From the NCBI RefSeq assembly GCF_004295645.1, contig NZ_CP034752.1, forward strand, positions 2,108,001-2,172,000: a stretch of DNA of 64,000 bases. The letters run 5' to 3'. Position numbers and translations under genes: made by a program. Shown piece by piece: positions 63,694-64,000 of the stretch. Every line of letters starts with the position of its first letter. Within the stretch, counting starts at the first letter, position 1. The stretch comes from Limnobaculum zhutongyuii. GTDB taxonomy: Bacteria; Pseudomonadota; Gammaproteobacteria; Enterobacterales; Enterobacteriaceae. The notes under the pieces were generated by a model, which saw only the letters and a program-made list of their open reading frames with translations, had not been told where the DNA came from and did not search any database.

Positions 63694-64000
63694 ATGTTAA
63701 CGCCTATCGATCAGAAGGCAGGTACCCCGCTCTATTTTCAGGTAGCCAGCAGTATTAAGAAATATTTAGAAAATTACCCTGCCGGTCATAAGCTCCCTTC
63801 CCAACGCGCTATCGCCCTGAAACTAAACGTCAGTAAAACTACGGTGGTTGAAGCCTTTAATCTGTTGCAGGATGAAGAGGTGATTAGCATTCGGGAAAAG
63901 TCACGGGCGATCTCCACCTTACGTGCTCAGGGTATCGACTGGCAATTATTGATTCAGAAAGCCTGTCATTCGCGTATGCAGGATGATGTTCAATACTCTT
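63694..64000 (+). CDS. GntR-family (MocR-like) regulator, N-terminal part (partial at right edge)
   Basis: The first 102 codons of a GntR-type regulator. The winged helix is TPLYFQVASSIKKYLENYPA, GHKLPSQRAIALKLNVSKTT and VVEAFNLLQDEEVIS, with a linker after residue 75 (IDWQLLIQKACHSRMQDD). MocR-type proteins continue with an aminotransferase-like domain after such a linker, but that part is outside the window, so the subfamily is inferred. AAGGAG lies 8 nt before the ATG. Confidence 0.8.
   Translation, partial: MLTPIDQKAGTPLYFQVASSIKKYLENYPAGHKLPSQRAIALKLNVSKTTVVEAFNLLQDEEVISIREKSRAISTLRAQGIDWQLLIQKACHSRMQDDVQYS

Noticed and set aside
1..64000. CRISPR array
   Set aside because: I saw no regularly spaced repeats anywhere in the window and no cas genes.

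Overview
The window looks like a chromosomal stretch of a member of the Enterobacterales. Conserved blocks (prs, ychH, pth, argS, murJ, yceH-rimJ, mdtH, yceB, rlmG, ycdY, ycdX, ghrA, ychF) have close Escherichia coli counterparts, but their order differs and accessory DNA lies between them. A Budviciaceae-type genus (Budvicia, Pragia, Limnobaculum) is my best guess. It rests on gene content and moderate AT richness only and was not tested by any search.

Layout. 1-4.3 kb: the end of prs, ychH, pth, a GlsB/YeaQ-type membrane protein, small orphan genes and an unassigned membrane protein. 4.6-17.1 kb: housekeeping genes argS, murJ, yceH-rimJ, mdtH, yceB, rlmG-ycdY, a MuiA-like DUF4139 protein, ycdX, ghrA and tRNA-Ser(GGA). 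17.2-18.3 kb: a broken integrase and an unknown protein with two four-cysteine modules, probably the remains of an element that used the tRNA. 18.6-25.8 kb: a second DUF4139 protein, a LysR regulator divergent from an aspartase-Dcu transporter pair, and a family-90-type glycosyltransferase. 26.7-32.2 kb: a TorYZ-type TMAO reductase, two microcin-like peptides without an exporter, a lone InsA-like zinc-ribbon protein and an entericidin. 33.2 kb: ychF.

34.35-45.38 kb is a genomic island placed directly after ychF. A tyrosine recombinase sits just inside the left of two near-identical 27-bp palindromic repeats. Inside are two minus-strand genes flanked by attC-like sites, which resembles a cluster of integron cassettes without an integron integrase. 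The island also carries an IS3 remnant, a Cap4-like nuclease/STAND NTPase gene split into four frames, and a candidate single-gene PD-(D/E)XK nuclease. This is the most likely place for an undescribed defence system.

45.4-53.8 kb: a PPOX-type flavoprotein, small envelope proteins, two more InsA-like zinc-ribbon genes (one frame-broken) and a four-gene chaperone-usher fimbrial operon. 55.2-57.5 kb: a molybdate ABC transporter behind a ModE-like operator, which would supply molybdenum for TorZ and similar enzymes. 57.7-63 kb: an argininosuccinate lyase broken by an apparent one-base deletion, two more Dcu-type transporters and an FCD-type GntR regulator. The right edge holds the start of another GntR/MocR-type regulator.

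A recurring theme is anaerobic respiration on fumarate and TMAO. Two fumarate-producing lyases each precede a Dcu-family C4-dicarboxylate exchanger, and TorY/TorZ and a molybdate importer are nearby. Several non-core genes are broken by what look like single-base losses at short homopolymers. The core genes are all intact, but sequencing error cannot be excluded for the broken ones.
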